Shown piece after piece: positions 5,557 through 6,231 of a stretch of 6,231 bases of DNA. Within the stretch, counting starts at the first letter, position 1, and each line of letters opens with the position of its first letter. The translations under genes and the position numbers were made by a program. The notes under the pieces were generated by a model that ran no database searches, had not been told where the DNA came from, and saw only the letters and a list, made by a program, of their open reading frames with translations. This DNA comes from Pseudomonadota bacterium (lineage in GTDB: Bacteria; Pseudomonadota; Gammaproteobacteria; Burkholderiales; Burkholderiaceae_B): the NCBI GenBank assembly GCA_023389535.1, contig JAEWEH010000404.1, positions 1 through 6,231 of the forward strand, read 5' to 3'.

Positions 5557-6231
5557 TGGACGCGATCGCGCCCTTGCTCGCCTCGGCCTTCACCGCCGGC
5601 ACGCCCCTGATGCTGGCCGCGCTGGGCTTGCTGGTCAATGAAAAGTCCGGTGTCATCAACCTGGGCTCTGAAGGGATGATGCTGGTGGCGGCCGTCGCCG
5701 GCTTTGCCATCACGATTCATAGCGGCAGTTCCGCATTGGGCTTTCTGGCCGGGGCAGCGGCGGGTATGTTGATGGCGGCTTTCTTTGCCTGGCTGACGGT
5801 GTGGCTGGGATCCAACCAGGTCGCCACGGGGCTGGCATTGTCATTGTTCGGGGTGGGTGCGTCGGCCTACCTGGGCATCCCTTACGTGGGGGAAAGCCTG
5901 CAAGCCGCCAAATTTGGCGTACCCGTCCTGCAAGACATCCCTTTCCTGGGGACGGCGCTATTCCGGCAACACCCCATGGTGTATTTGTCGCTGCTGCTTT
6001 GTGCGGCAATTGCCTGGTTCCTGGGGCGCACACGATCGGGCCTGATTCTGCGCGCGGTAGGTGAATCGCCCGCGTCGGCCCATGCGCTGGGCTATGACGT
6101 GCGGCGCATACGTCTGTATGCCCTGCTGTTCGGTGGCGCATGCTGCGGACTGGCGGGCGCCTTCATGTCGCTGGTCTATACCCCGATGTGGGTGGAGGGC
6201 ATGGTCGCCGGCCGCGGCTGGATCGCCCTGG
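5556..6231 (+). CDS. ABC transporter permease, BPD_transp_2 family (second permease, 3' end cut by window edge)
   Basis: The reading frame from the ATG at 5556 is open to the right edge and gives 225 residues; members are normally about 300, so roughly the last quarter is missing. It is the second, shorter permease of the nucleoside-type importer, equivalent to NupQ/YufQ. It begins MDAIAPLLASAFTAGTPLML and carries the family stretch VNEKSGVINLGSEGMMLVAA (27-46), the counterpart of FRANVFNIGAEGQ in the first permease. Hydrophobic spans follow near 38-54, 59-83, 88-107 and 140-155. The segment TRSGLILRAVGESPASAHALGYDV (159-182, interrupted here only by naming) is the expected cytoplasmic loop that touches the ATPase. 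GGACCGLAGAFMSL at about 193-206 matches the next conserved span. It overlaps the first permease gene by one base. The BmpA-like periplasmic binding protein usually encoded beside such genes is not in the window. Confidence 0.92.
   Translation, partial: MDAIAPLLASAFTAGTPLMLAALGLLVNEKSGVINLGSEGMMLVAAVAGFAITIHSGSSALGFLAGAAAGMLMAAFFAWLTVWLGSNQVATGLALSLFGVGASAYLGIPYVGESLQAAKFGVPVLQDIPFLGTALFRQHPMVYLSLLLCAAIAWFLGRTRSGLILRAVGESPASAHALGYDVRRIRLYALLFGGACCGLAGAFMSLVYTPMWVEGMVAGRGWIAL

Overview
This window reads as ordinary chromosomal DNA from a GC-rich (roughly 60% by eye) proteobacterium. The protein styles of the AsmA-like, Pmp3-like and nucleoside-type ABC proteins fit a betaproteobacterium, most likely Burkholderiales and perhaps Alcaligenaceae (Bordetella, Achromobacter or Pusillimonas relatives). 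That placement is recognition from memory, not a database result. Coding density is very high. I see no phage, insertion sequence, CRISPR array, tRNA or rRNA.

Layout. From the left edge to 2111 (+) lies an AsmA-family envelope protein whose first few codons fall outside the window. It converges, with a 22-nt gap, on a short MgtC/SapB-family inner-membrane protein (2134-2676, -). A 70-nt divergent intergenic region separates mgtC from a tiny YqaE/Pmp3-family membrane protein (2747-2935, +). After 31 nt begins a tightly packed transporter cluster on the + strand: a double-domain ABC ATPase (2967-4502), a first permease (4495-5556, overlapping the ATPase gene by 8 nt) and a second permease (from 5556, overlapping by 1 nt and running off the right edge). 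There is no gene-free stretch longer than 70 nt.

How the genes fit together. The three transporter genes are the cytoplasmic and membrane parts of a BmpA/NupNOPQ/RnsABCD-type importer, a family best known for nucleoside (purine) uptake. Two different permeases form the channel, and one polypeptide with two nucleotide-binding domains drives it. The second ATP site has lost its catalytic residues, as is usual in this family. The periplasmic binding protein is not in the window and would be expected just downstream. The AsmA, MgtC and Pmp3 proteins are each envelope or membrane-stress type proteins, but nothing in the sequence shows that they work with the transporter.

I found no convincing evidence of an undescribed system. 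The points most worth a second look are the overlapping divergent promoter candidates between mgtC and pmp3, the placement of pmp3 at the head of the transporter cluster with poor Shine-Dalgarno sequences, and an exact 7-bp GC hairpin inside the ATPase gene.
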